Positions 22,156 through 31,171 of a DNA stretch of 64,000 bases are shown here, piece by piece. The stretch comes from Hirsutella rhossiliensis. Taxonomy: Eukaryota > Ascomycota > Sordariomycetes > Hypocreales > Ophiocordycipitaceae. Position numbers and translations under genes: made by a program. The stretch lies in contig NW_025408671.1 in NCBI RefSeq assembly GCF_020360975.1, forward strand, positions 1,860,001 to 1,924,000. Direction: 5' to 3'. Each line of letters starts with the position of its first letter. Within the stretch, counting starts at the first letter, position 1. The notes under the pieces are model-generated. The model saw only the letters and a program-made list of their open reading frames with translations. It was not told where the DNA came from and searched no databases.

Positions 22156-24068
22156 TCCAGCAACACCGACTTGTTACTTCCAGAGGGAGGGCAATATATA
22201 GTGCAGAAAGGCTTGTCCCTGTCGTCCATTGCCGGTTCTCTGCTGCATTGCTGCGCCCCCGTTCGTATGCATGTTGGCCCTCTGTTTCGACGAGGTCATC
22301 GACTGCATGTTGCGCGCGCCATCGGCGGCTTCAACCCGGCCAACCACCTTGTGAGTTTAGGCGCCGCGGCCGTCGCAACTTGACACGCAGCGTTTCAACG
22401 TTTCGTGATAGTTCCTGCAGTTGGTTCTACCGTTCGTCTCCAACTCAGCCCTGCGGCCGGAAAGCCGCTGCTGCAAGGCCAATCCCACATGGAATGCTCC
22501 AAATATAGGCCCTGAAACCCTACAATGGCCGACGGAGCCCGGCGTCACATGCCATGGCCATGCATTGCGGCTCGCCAGACCACCATGGCGGCCAAATCCT
22601 CGCAGGATGCGGCCTGGGGACCAGACAAGCCGCCGGCCAGCGCGCGAGGGGAACTGAGAGCGAATCAGAAAATGGAAGCGCCAACTGCAACGCAAATACC
22701 CAGGACACTTAAATATAGGCTATATGTGTGTTTTCAGTACATATTCCATTTGCCAATTTCAAACCAAAGCGGCTGCTGGGACTGGCCGCAGGTAACCCCT
22801 TGATACTACTCACTGCTTACTCGACTTGATAATTACTGGACCGTCCAACTAGGTGGCCTGTTTCCCAACGATAATTGTTCGTTCCGAACCTCCTCAACTT
22901 TCCAAGCAATGGTGGATCTATACCTGAAGAGGAGTTTACGGTTCATCGACCGAGGCAGGCGTCGGGGAACCATGTGTTTGAGTGCTTCGGCCAAGACCAT
23001 TTATCAAATGGCGTGTTCTATAAGCCAGCAAGCAGGACTGACAGCACAGTGCAACGACGCTTTTGTTCACCACAATGTCTGCTTGTTTCGCATCTAATCG
23101 GCTATTATCCGTGGACAAGAAGAATCCGCTGCTGGTGGGCCGAGCTCAAACTCCAGCAGAGAACCCCATGCAACGAACGACCAGAGCTCTGTCTAGGCTA
23201 CAGTTCACCTCGTTGGCGCAAAGTCAAGACGTGGCCATTGTCTTGACGACATTCACATGCGCAGACGCTGTTCACTGCCCATATGGTCCGGCGATATAGC
23301 CGATAGGGTCGGCCCAAGGCTTTGGAGCGATTTAAGAGACGGAGGCACCAACATATGAATTACAACTAACCACATTGAAGTCAGTGACCATGGCACTTCT
23401 TGTTCGTCTTCCTTGGCTTCGCATCTCCAGCCGACGAGGGAGGCTCCTTGCCTCTTCTCCCAATAAACCCTCCCCCTTCACATGCATTCTTAGTGTCGAC
23501 AATCTTGAAAACACCTGCGAGTGAGTCAACACACATAACCGCGGGTCACGACAGACCTTTCCCCGCAGCCACCATGCATATATGCATGCATGGTCCGCAG
23601 CTTGACAAGATGTGGTGCGGGGAAGAGGCCGTCCTTCCCCCTCACTCCGCCGCCCCCAGAGCCGATCATGATGCCCCCTTTCCTCATGCATGCGAGTTTC
23701 CTAGCCTGGCCCAGATAGAAACGACGCGTCTCTCCATCAAAGGTCTGTTCCGCACGGGTGCCGGCGCATACGCGCGCCTCGGAGCCCGTCGAGCTTCTGG
23801 GCTGACCGCGGTGAGCAGGCCGTGCCCGCTTGCACTCCATCTTCTGCCTCTCGTCTTGCCGTCTCTTGCCGTCTCTCGTGCAACAGGCTCTGGTGTCCTT
23901 CCTGGCAGCCTTACTCGCTTCTTCCCCCAAACTCAAGCTCCGGCAGACGCTCCAACTCCAAGCAGAACTTCCCATCCCTCCACCAGGAGATACGACAGCC
24001 TCGGCCAGGCTATCAGAAGAAATTCAGCAAGAGGAGAAAAGTAGAGGGCAAAGGAACGCCACGCAGGC
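22156..24068. promoter_or_regulatory. Divergent intergenic region between the GTPase and ACMSD-like genes
   Basis: This 1.9-kb stretch separates divergent genes. Around 22700-23400 it is less GC-rich. The 400 bases before the ACMSD ATG are C/T-rich like a promoter and leader. Several 70-120 codon open frames occur on both strands, but none has a recognisable domain or signal peptide. No RNA gene or transposon was seen. Confidence 0.45.
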
Positions 24069-25220
24069 ATGTCCGCTTGCGCCGCCATGGCCATGTCCAA
24101 CATGACCGTCGTCGACATCCACACCCACATGTACCCGCCTACCTACATCAACATCCTCGAGTCGCGCCAAACCATTCCTCTGGTCCGCACTTTTCCCCAG
24201 GCTCCCGACCCGCGCCTCATCCTGCTCCAGTCGGAAGTCCAGTCGCTTGAGGAAGCTCGCAACAATCCGGCCGCCAAGCCTCCCGGCCGCCCGCTCACGT
24301 CGCACTACACCTCGCTCGATCAGAAGATGCACTTCATGGACACGCACCACATTGACATTTCCGTCGTGTCCCTCGCCAATCCGTGGCTGGACTTTGTCGA
24401 CGCCTCCGTGTCCGGGGGTGTTGGAGAATCCATCAACAACGAGTTTTCCGACATGTGCGGTCGCCATCCGGGTCGCCTCTTCTTCTTTGGCGCTCTTCCT
24501 CTGACGGCGCCCCTCGAGACGATTCGGTCGTCCATTGACCATCTCAAGAATCTTAAGTACTGCCGGGGCGTCATCCTGGGAACGTCGGGCCTCGGGAAAG
24601 GGCTCGATGACCCAAAACTGCTCCCCATATTCGAGGCGCTCGCCGAGGCTCGACTCACCATCTTTCTGCACCCTCACTATGGCCTGCCTAACGACGTTTG
24701 GGGTCCCCGCGCCGAAGAATACGGCCACGTGCTCCCCCTCGCATTGGGCTTCCCGATGGAAACCACCATTGCCGTGACTCGAATGTACCTTGCCGACGTC
24801 TTCAACAAGGTCCGCGATTTGCGCATGATTCTCGCTCACAGCGGCGGCACGCTACCCTTCCTCGCCGGCCGGATCGAGAGCTGCATCATCCATGACGGAC
24901 AGCTGGTGCGCGAGGGCAAGGTGGCCAAAGACCGTCGCTCCATCTGGGACGTCTTGAAGGAACAGGTCTATCTCGATGCCGTCGTTTATTCCGAGGTCGG
25001 TCTCGGGGCGGCCATCGACGCCAGCGGGAGCGATAGGCTCTTGTTCGGCACAGATCACCCCTTCTTTCCGCCTCTTACAACGGATGAGCAGGGCGAATGG
25101 GAGAGTGTCAGTATGAACGCGGACGCGGTGGCCCGGGCGGTTGGGGAGGGCTCAGCAAAGGCCAAGGGCATCATGGGAGAAAACGCCATAAGAATCTTGA
25201 GACTTGGCGAAAAGGCGTAA
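24069..25220 (+). CDS. ACMSD-family amidohydrolase/decarboxylase
   Basis: Single-exon gene of 383 aa starting at the ATG at 24069. It has the metal-binding HTH (His18, His20) in VVDIHTHMYPP, a histidine in FLHPHYG, a further histidine in LAHSGGTLPF, and the late aspartate in FGTDHPFFPP. This is the TIM-barrel amidohydrolase_2 pattern of 2-amino-3-carboxymuconate-6-semialdehyde decarboxylase and of fungal relatives such as gamma-resorcylate, salicylate and 5-carboxyuracil decarboxylases. A zinc-dependent non-oxidative decarboxylation is likely, but the substrate cannot be assigned. No kynurenine or aromatic catabolism genes are adjacent. It converges on cwf23 with a 175-bp gap. Confidence 0.88.
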   Translation: MSACAAMAMSNMTVVDIHTHMYPPTYINILESRQTIPLVRTFPQAPDPRLILLQSEVQSLEEARNNPAAKPPGRPLTSHYTSLDQKMHFMDTHHIDISVVSLANPWLDFVDASVSGGVGESINNEFSDMCGRHPGRLFFFGALPLTAPLETIRSSIDHLKNLKYCRGVILGTSGLGKGLDDPKLLPIFEALAEARLTIFLHPHYGLPNDVWGPRAEEYGHVLPLALGFPMETTIAVTRMYLADVFNKVRDLRMILAHSGGTLPFLAGRIESCIIHDGQLVREGKVAKDRRSIWDVLKEQVYLDAVVYSEVGLGAAIDASGSDRLLFGTDHPFFPPLTTDEQGEWESVSMNADAVARAVGEGSAKAKGIMGENAIRILRLGEKA

Positions 25221-25395
25221 ATTGAGGGCACCCTCCAGCCAAATGGGAAACGGGCCGGTAATGAGTTGAGCAGCCAGTGATGGTGGATTCTGATCTTGGT
25301 CAGGGATGAGGGATGTGCGTGCCTGAGAGTGTTTGTGCGTGCGAAAACACTCTGTCTCGAGGGCATACGCAAATCTCGCCGACAATGTGCACCCC

Positions 25396-26226
25396 TCAGA
25401 GCGCCGCGGCTTCACGCTGATAATTTGCCTCTGCCTCGTGTATCCTCCGCCGCGCCTCCTGCTCCGCTTGCGTCGCTTCCTGCAGCTCCTCGGGCGCCGC
25501 GGCTTGCTTCCGTAGATTCCTGACGGCTTGCACGGCACGCAACTTGTCGCAGACCAGCTCCCAGTACTTTTTATTGACGTCGCCGAGGCCGACGAGATAG
25601 TTGCCCGGCACGTCGATGGTGCCGTTGGCGGGTCCCGAACGTTTGCCGCCGCCACCCAGGGAGGCCTTGATGGACACCTTTGCCTGCTTCCGGCGGGCCT
25701 TTTCGTCCCTCTTTTCCTTGAGCCGGCGCCTGGCCTCGGCCAGGTCGGCCACGTCCTGGGCAGCCTCGGCCTGACGCCTTTGCTCCTCGTCGCGCAAGCG
25801 TTGTACCTCGGCCAAGCGCTCCCTCTCCTTCTGGAGAGTCTCGCGGTCGAGGTGCTCCTTGTCTTGGCGCTGGCGCATGGCGGCCTGCTCGCGGGCCTCG
25901 AGGTCATCGGCGAAGTGCCTGCGCTCCCTGTCCATGGCCTCGCGCTCGTGCTTTCGTAGCAGCTTGGCCTTTGTGGCCTGGTCGTAGACGGCGCGGGCGT
26001 CCGGGTCGGACAGGACGTCGCGGGCGCGTTCAAAGAGCTCCCATTTGGAGGCGTCGAACTGGTCACCCGCCTTGTCCGGGTGGTACTTTAGCGACCGCTT
26101 TCTCCATGTGCGGTGGATGTCTTCTTTTGACGTGAGGGCGTCGACGCCCAGGAGCTGGTAGAGGTCGACATCCTGCTCTGCGTATTCGCTGGCGAACCGC
26201 ACCAGGTCCTTGTTGTCTTCGCTCAT
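25396..26226 (-). CDS. cwf23: DnaJ-domain pre-mRNA splicing protein, Cwf23/DNAJC17-like
   Basis: Single-exon gene of 276 aa with ATG at 26226. A J domain occupies residues 20-90 with VDLYQLLGV at its start and the HPD motif at 49-51. It is followed by a long highly charged helix rich in Arg, Glu and Gln (residues 95-200), probably coiled coil. The segment GTIDVPGNYLVGLGDVNKKY follows, then another charged helix. Yeast Cwc23 and human DNAJC17 have this layout and act in spliceosome disassembly with Prp43/Ntr1. The RRM present in some homologues is not evident here. An in-frame ATG at 26532 would add 102 Ser/His-rich residues; I prefer the start next to the conserved domain. Confidence 0.82.
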   Translation of the reverse strand: MSEDNKDLVRFASEYAEQDVDLYQLLGVDALTSKEDIHRTWRKRSLKYHPDKAGDQFDASKWELFERARDVLSDPDARAVYDQATKAKLLRKHEREAMDRERRHFADDLEAREQAAMRQRQDKEHLDRETLQKERERLAEVQRLRDEEQRRQAEAAQDVADLAEARRRLKEKRDEKARRKQAKVSIKASLGGGGKRSGPANGTIDVPGNYLVGLGDVNKKYWELVCDKLRAVQAVRNLRKQAAAPEELQEATQAEQEARRRIHEAEANYQREAAAL

Positions 26227-26784
26227 GGCTCTACCGGTGACGGGCGTGCGGCCGTGAGAACTTGGTCTGCTTATAGAGCCGCAGGCGCCGTGAACCGCAA
26301 TGACGGTGCGGAAAGACGGAGAAGGAAGAGATGTTTGCACGCGCGACCGCTCTGATGAGTGAGTGAACCGGTGGCGCGGGAGAGCGTGGGGTGGCGCAAA
26401 GAGAAGGACAAGTTTTCGAAAGAGATGGGGATCCGCCGAGCAGGTAATGGTAGAAACGGGCTGACGATGGAGTTGGTGTGGGTAACTGAGGTGTGCGCGA
26501 TGATGAGTGAATGTTGAGAGCTGTCGCGACATCTAACTTAGGTTCTTTTGAAGGTCGGAGAGTCAGCACGTGACTTGCCAGACGGCCCAACTCCAGGCGT
26601 CAACTATTATTAATTAAACCTCACTTCATAACCAACGACATACCATCACAAAGCGACACCCTAATGGCAGCTTAACAGAAACGGTCGCACGACATGCTTC
26701 CCTTCGAACAGAAACGACAGACCGTGACGTTTCGCATTACGCCTGATCCTTGAATGCCCCCCTTTCCCGTTCTTGCAATGTAAA
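26227..26784. promoter_or_regulatory. cwf23 upstream region and DUF2235 gene downstream region
   Basis: This 0.56-kb stretch lies between tandem reverse-strand genes. The part next to cwf23 should hold its promoter and leader. The sequence near 26600-26640 is AT-rich (ATTATTAATTAAACC), a plausible terminator area. No gene was seen. Confidence 0.5.
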
Positions 26785-28384
26785 TCACTCTCTCATCATC
26801 AGCATCATCACGCCCACGCCAAAGCCCCCATTCTTGCTCCAACTCGCCCGCCTCCGCGCATAGTCGTACACATTTGGCGTCCCTCCCGACTCTTTCAGCA
26901 GATGTCTCTCGTACCGCCCGAGCGGCTCCTCCCGCATGGTTCTCTGGCCCGGATCCGCAGGCCCATCCGTCTCGCCCCTGGCGAAACTCCACACCCATCG
27001 CCCCTCCAACGCCTCCCCGTCGCAGTCGCGCTCACCTCCCTGACAACCCTGAGCCGGTCTCGGCGGCGACTCATGCGCAAAACTCGCTACCCGCCGGAGC
27101 CGCCAGCCGGATAGCGCCGGACAGGTCCAGCTCGCCTTGTCGTTGAGCCCGAGGCCCTCGCACGCGAGCCGCGTCCGGACCGAGCTGTGCACGCTCTCGT
27201 TGGTGTCCTGCAGGAAGCCCCTCTTGTCGACCTTGGTTCGGGGGTCGATTTGTCTGTACAAGCCCGGCGTCCGCGTCGTCTCGCCCGAGAGCTTGAAGAT
27301 GACGCTCGAGACCTTGCGCATGGCTCCGAGGCCCCACGGGCGCTCCGGCCAGTTCTCCTCGTAGATGCAGTCGACGGCCCACCTCGGTTGTTTTCGGGAG
27401 CCTAATATGCAATCTAACTTGAAGGCATTCTCTGGCACGTGGTGGTAGAGGTCTGAGGATTGCTTGATGACTCGGTCCAGCGACTGTATGTCAAACTCGA
27501 CTCCGACGCTGGCCATTTGATCCATCATCCCTGAGAGCGAGAGATCAGTTTCCTTGGATCTTGTCTCTGATCAAGGGATTTCGTACAAGCCAGGGTGCAG
27601 TTGGCAAGCCCCTGGTCTTTCCAGCCGCCACCGCAATTACCATGGTTTCCCGGAAACCAGACCTGCCTCAGCTTGGTGCTGAGCCCGGCCTCTTGCGGCC
27701 GCTCCCACACGGCAGGGCTAAAGGGCGCACGCGTCTCGTCGAGGGCGAGTGCCTGGAAAGCATGCTCGATCCGGTCCGACAGCGCCGTGTCGTGCCACTT
27801 GTACGTTCACAGAAGGTCAGCCAGCCGGCGGACAACGAGTGAGGAGAGGGAAAGCAAAGACCCCGAAGAGGAACGAAAAGGGGACGGGAATGACTTATTC
27901 CTTATTATCCGAGTTGATGCCCAACCTCTCGAGCCACGCAATGCGCGGTATCCCCAGGCTGCCCACGGTGTCCCAGACGCAAACGGCCTTTACGGTGATG
28001 AGGCGGCCGCTCTGCTGGTGGATGCGCGTGTGGCCCATCTCGGCCAGCCGGGCGCGGTAGACGGCGGCCGCCTGGGGCCCCTTTGGCTTCTGCGGAAAGG
28101 GCACTTTGGGAAAGGGGTCGCGGTAGTCGTCCTCCAGCCAGTTCTGCATGTCCTTGAAGATGGGGCAGAAGTGCTCGACGCCCTCACGCGTCAGCAGGCC
28201 CAGGTTGGATATGAGGCCGGCCACGGAGCGGGCGGTGAAGGCGCTGCGCGAGAAGCCGACGAGGAGGATGTCGTCGCCTTCACGGTAGTGGGCGCACAGG
28301 TACGAGTAGGCCTCGCGAACGCGCTGGCAAGAGACAGAAACGGGGCACCGTTCAGCCAACGCACCGGAACAAGATATCGGGAAA

Positions 28385-28415
<31 letters not shown>

Positions 28416-28763
28416 AGCCAGCATGCGGACACGGAGACGGAGACTCACCTCGGCCAGCCCGACGCCAAACGCACCCCCCGTGATGCTGTCGAGCGCATTG
28501 CTCCCGCTGCCGACGCCCGACCCGTAGCTGATGATCTGCAGCGTGCCGTCGCTGCACCGGCGCTTGAAGCAGCGCGAGATGCGCGTCACGTTGGACGGCA
28601 CCTGCAGCCCGCCCCGGCCGTTGAGCAGGCCCGGCTTGACGTACCCATACGCGCTGTTCATCCACGTGCCGTCGCAGCACACGATGAGGCGCTTTTTGGC
28701 CCGCCTCTCATGGCCGCTGCAGCTGCCGGGCCCGTCGCCGCCCTCTGCCGCCGACGCGTCCAT
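26785..28763 (-). CDS. DUF2235 (Tle1-like) alpha/beta hydrolase with an in-frame stop at an exon junction
   Basis: Exons 28449-28763, 27895-28323, 27587-27797 and 26785-27530 would encode about 566 aa. The start is KKRLIVCCDGTWMN, the DUF2235 opening with a conserved Asp. The nucleophile motif GFSRSAF lies near 128-134 (Ser130), followed by VCVWDTVGSLGIP and, in exon 3, SDRIEHAFQALALDE and WFPGNHGNCGGG. This order is typical of fungal DUF2235 proteins, related to bacterial T6SS phospholipase Tle1. Exon 2 ends ...DNKE then TAA at 27895-27897, directly before a GTCATT donor, while exon 3 continues perfectly. So either the codon before the splice site was mutated (for example a Tyr codon), or splicing differs. 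If the stop is real the product is a 247-residue truncated protein. Confidence 0.72.
28385..28414 (+). repeat. Five perfect GGAGCC hexamers in an intron
   Basis: The hexamer GGAGCC is repeated five times within the 125-nt first intron of the DUF2235 gene (28324-28448). That intron is about twice the usual length here, partly because of this array. Confidence 0.9.
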
Positions 28764-30022
28764 CTGAGCCTTCTTCTCTTGCAATGCTCGAGGCCACCTC
28801 CTGTCTCTCAACCTTCCCCTTTTGTTTGGCTGTGTTTGTTCGTTTTGGGAGTAAGTGAATTGATGAAGAAGGCAGGCAAACAATTTGGCCGCCGACACAA
28901 AGGCCCGCGCCGATGTGGCCTATCCGGGACATGCAGCAGCCAGCGGGTTGGTCGCCGGTGCCGGCTTGCATGGGGGGCAATCAGGGATTCATATATCGAG
29001 TCCATGTACATGCAAGACGAAATGCAAGGGCCTGACGTCGCAGCCCGATCTCTCGCCCTCTCTCGTGGGACACTTCGTCGACGAATGTAGCATCATGGGA
29101 AAGGGGAGGGGTTCTCCTCCCCTCTTGTTGGTGTAACCGAGACGCGACGCCAACTTCTTCTTGTAATTATCTAAATATAGGGCAATACAGTCATAGGAGA
29201 CGCCTCTTATGCTCACTCCGACTTGAAGCACATCCTCTCCAAGGGCAGAGTCCAGCCGCCGAAGCTCATTGGCTCAGGTGACACAGGCCCTGCTGCACCT
29301 CAAGCTAAATAGCATCTCCCGCCCCGGCACCTCTGCTCAGTAAGAGCAGAAAAGTCTGTACCGCAACGGGCCGCCTCGAGCTGCGGCCTCGACTGAACTT
29401 GATACTCCCCTCTCGCCTCTTCCCCCCTCCCTCCACGATCCCTCTCATTGTCTTAAACCCAGACGCCAACCACGCCCGGCACGAAGCGCACATACCCGGC
29501 GTCCGGCACAGCCCGAGACTCGAGGCAGCCTCATGGCCGAGGCTCGCCGCATCATCGCCCCCCCCCGGGTCTCGGCCGTTGCCCGTACGAGGCATCCTCC
29601 CGCCATCGGTGGCTTGCGCCATGCCAGTGCCGGTCCGCTGACCAACACCTCCCTGTTCACTGGCTCCGTATACATGAGGCTGTAGGATGGCCCTTGTGAG
29701 TATTGACATCGTCATTCGCCGGGCAGGTCACATTCGAGATATCTGTGCCTGGTCCAAGGCTGCTAATAAAGGAATTCACTCCATCACTGTAAAAGGAGAG
29801 CTGCGATCCTCGGCATGTTACGGGAGACACAGAATGTGCAATGTATTTTGTCTTTTGGTTTACTGTCCTCAGTGTCGCCCATCCCTGAGATGGTGTCGAC
29901 GCTCGACCAGGTGCCGGGGGGTCAAGGGATATCAGAGTGGATATAATCTGTGACGAGGAGAAACAGCCGTGTTCCTCCCGGCCTCAGCCTGTGGAGTGCT
30001 TTGAGAGGCAAGGTATCCATCA
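28764..30022. promoter_or_regulatory. DUF2235 gene upstream region and IBA57 downstream region
   Basis: This 1.26-kb stretch lies between tandem reverse-strand genes. It holds the promoter of the DUF2235 gene on its left and the IBA57 transcript end on its right. Short open frames occur on both strands but show no recognisable domains. No repeats or RNA genes were noted. Confidence 0.45.
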
Positions 30023-31171
30023 TCAACCGTGTGGCTCGCTCAGCCCGGCTCTCAGCCAGTCCGGCACAAAGGCCCTGACTTTGACGCTGCGCGCGTCGTG
30101 CCCGTCGCCCCACGCGAGGACAAACTCGTCGCCGGGCTTGTACGTCGCCGCAGCCTGCTCCCCGGGCAGGACCACGTCCGTCATAATCTCCAGCCGACAG
30201 AGACCCAGCCCAATGTTACCGACGCCCTTGAGCCATTTGCCCGCGCTGCGGCCCTTTTTGCCGACCCGGCCGATGCTCGTCTCGCCAGGAATCGCGTCGG
30301 CCGTCAGTGCCGTGGCCGAAGAATCATCTCCCGGATTATAGGCGAGCACCTGGGGCGCGGGCTCGTCGTTGTCGTATATCATGCATGGCAGGATGCGTTT
30401 TCGGATGACGCCGCGGTGCTTGGTGCGAATGGTGAGCTCCTGGCCGACGTAGCAACCCTTGCGGAAGTCGATGCCGTTCATCATGTCCATGTTGGTCTCC
30501 AACGGCAAGGCCTGCTCTCGGATGATCTCGTCCTGGCCCTCGGGCACGCCCTGGAGATAGCGGCGGACCGTGTAGGCGTCCTCGGTGCGCTGCTGGAGAT
30601 GAAGCTCCGGCGGCTTGCTGTCCAGTCGGAGTATGCGGTAACCTAAGCCGGGTGCTCGCGGGTCTTTCATGACGATTTGGGAATCGCTGGCCGTCGGGTC
30701 AAGCGGTTCGACGTCGTTCCAGGCCTGCCAGACAGTGACCTGGTGGTCAGAGATGTCGCGGACGTCGACCTTTGCCCGGAGCTTGTAGCGCTTGATGTAC
30801 TTGGCCAACCTGGGGATTTGGGCGGCATCAGCCTCGACCAAGAAGCCATCTTGATGGAAAGGAACCCCGCGGGCGGCCTGGAAGGGATAGATGAAGGTAT
30901 CGTGCACGACCCTGCCGGTGGCGTTCAGGAAGCCGGTGTAGAAGGCGTCGGTGCGAGGCAGGCCGTCGGGCGCGGAGACGTTTGCGGTGACGATGCCCTG
31001 GAGAAACTTGGCGGCGTCGGGCCCCGAAACGGAGAGCAGGCGTCTCGAGGCAAGGGGTGCGAATCCCGACGACGGCGGGCTCGAGCTTGCGAAGCGGCGG
31101 CGCGGCTGGAGGCAGCCGGGACAGAGGAAGAAATGGCGCACCGGCGCAGCCCCCTTGGCAGGGCGTCGCAT
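30023..31171 (-). CDS. IBA57: Mitochondrial Fe-S cluster assembly factor IBA57 (CAF17, folate-binding)
   Basis: Single-exon gene of 382 aa, ATG at 31171. The first 30 residues are rich in Arg, Ser and Ala without acidic residues, a good mitochondrial presequence. The body is a GcvT-like fold beginning LASRRLLSVSGPDAAKFLQG. The family signature KGCYVGQE spans 238-245 and is followed by IRTKHRG. Iba57 acts with Isa1/Isa2 in the late mitochondrial pathway to make [4Fe-4S] clusters for aconitase, lipoate synthase and related enzymes. Length fits fungal homologues. The ATG is the first in frame before the presequence. Confidence 0.93.
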   Translation of the reverse strand: MRRPAKGAAPVRHFFLCPGCLQPRRRFASSSPPSSGFAPLASRRLLSVSGPDAAKFLQGIVTANVSAPDGLPRTDAFYTGFLNATGRVVHDTFIYPFQAARGVPFHQDGFLVEADAAQIPRLAKYIKRYKLRAKVDVRDISDHQVTVWQAWNDVEPLDPTASDSQIVMKDPRAPGLGYRILRLDSKPPELHLQQRTEDAYTVRRYLQGVPEGQDEIIREQALPLETNMDMMNGIDFRKGCYVGQELTIRTKHRGVIRKRILPCMIYDNDEPAPQVLAYNPGDDSSATALTADAIPGETSIGRVGKKGRSAGKWLKGVGNIGLGLCRLEIMTDVVLPGEQAAATYKPGDEFVLAWGDGHDARSVKVRAFVPDWLRAGLSEPHG

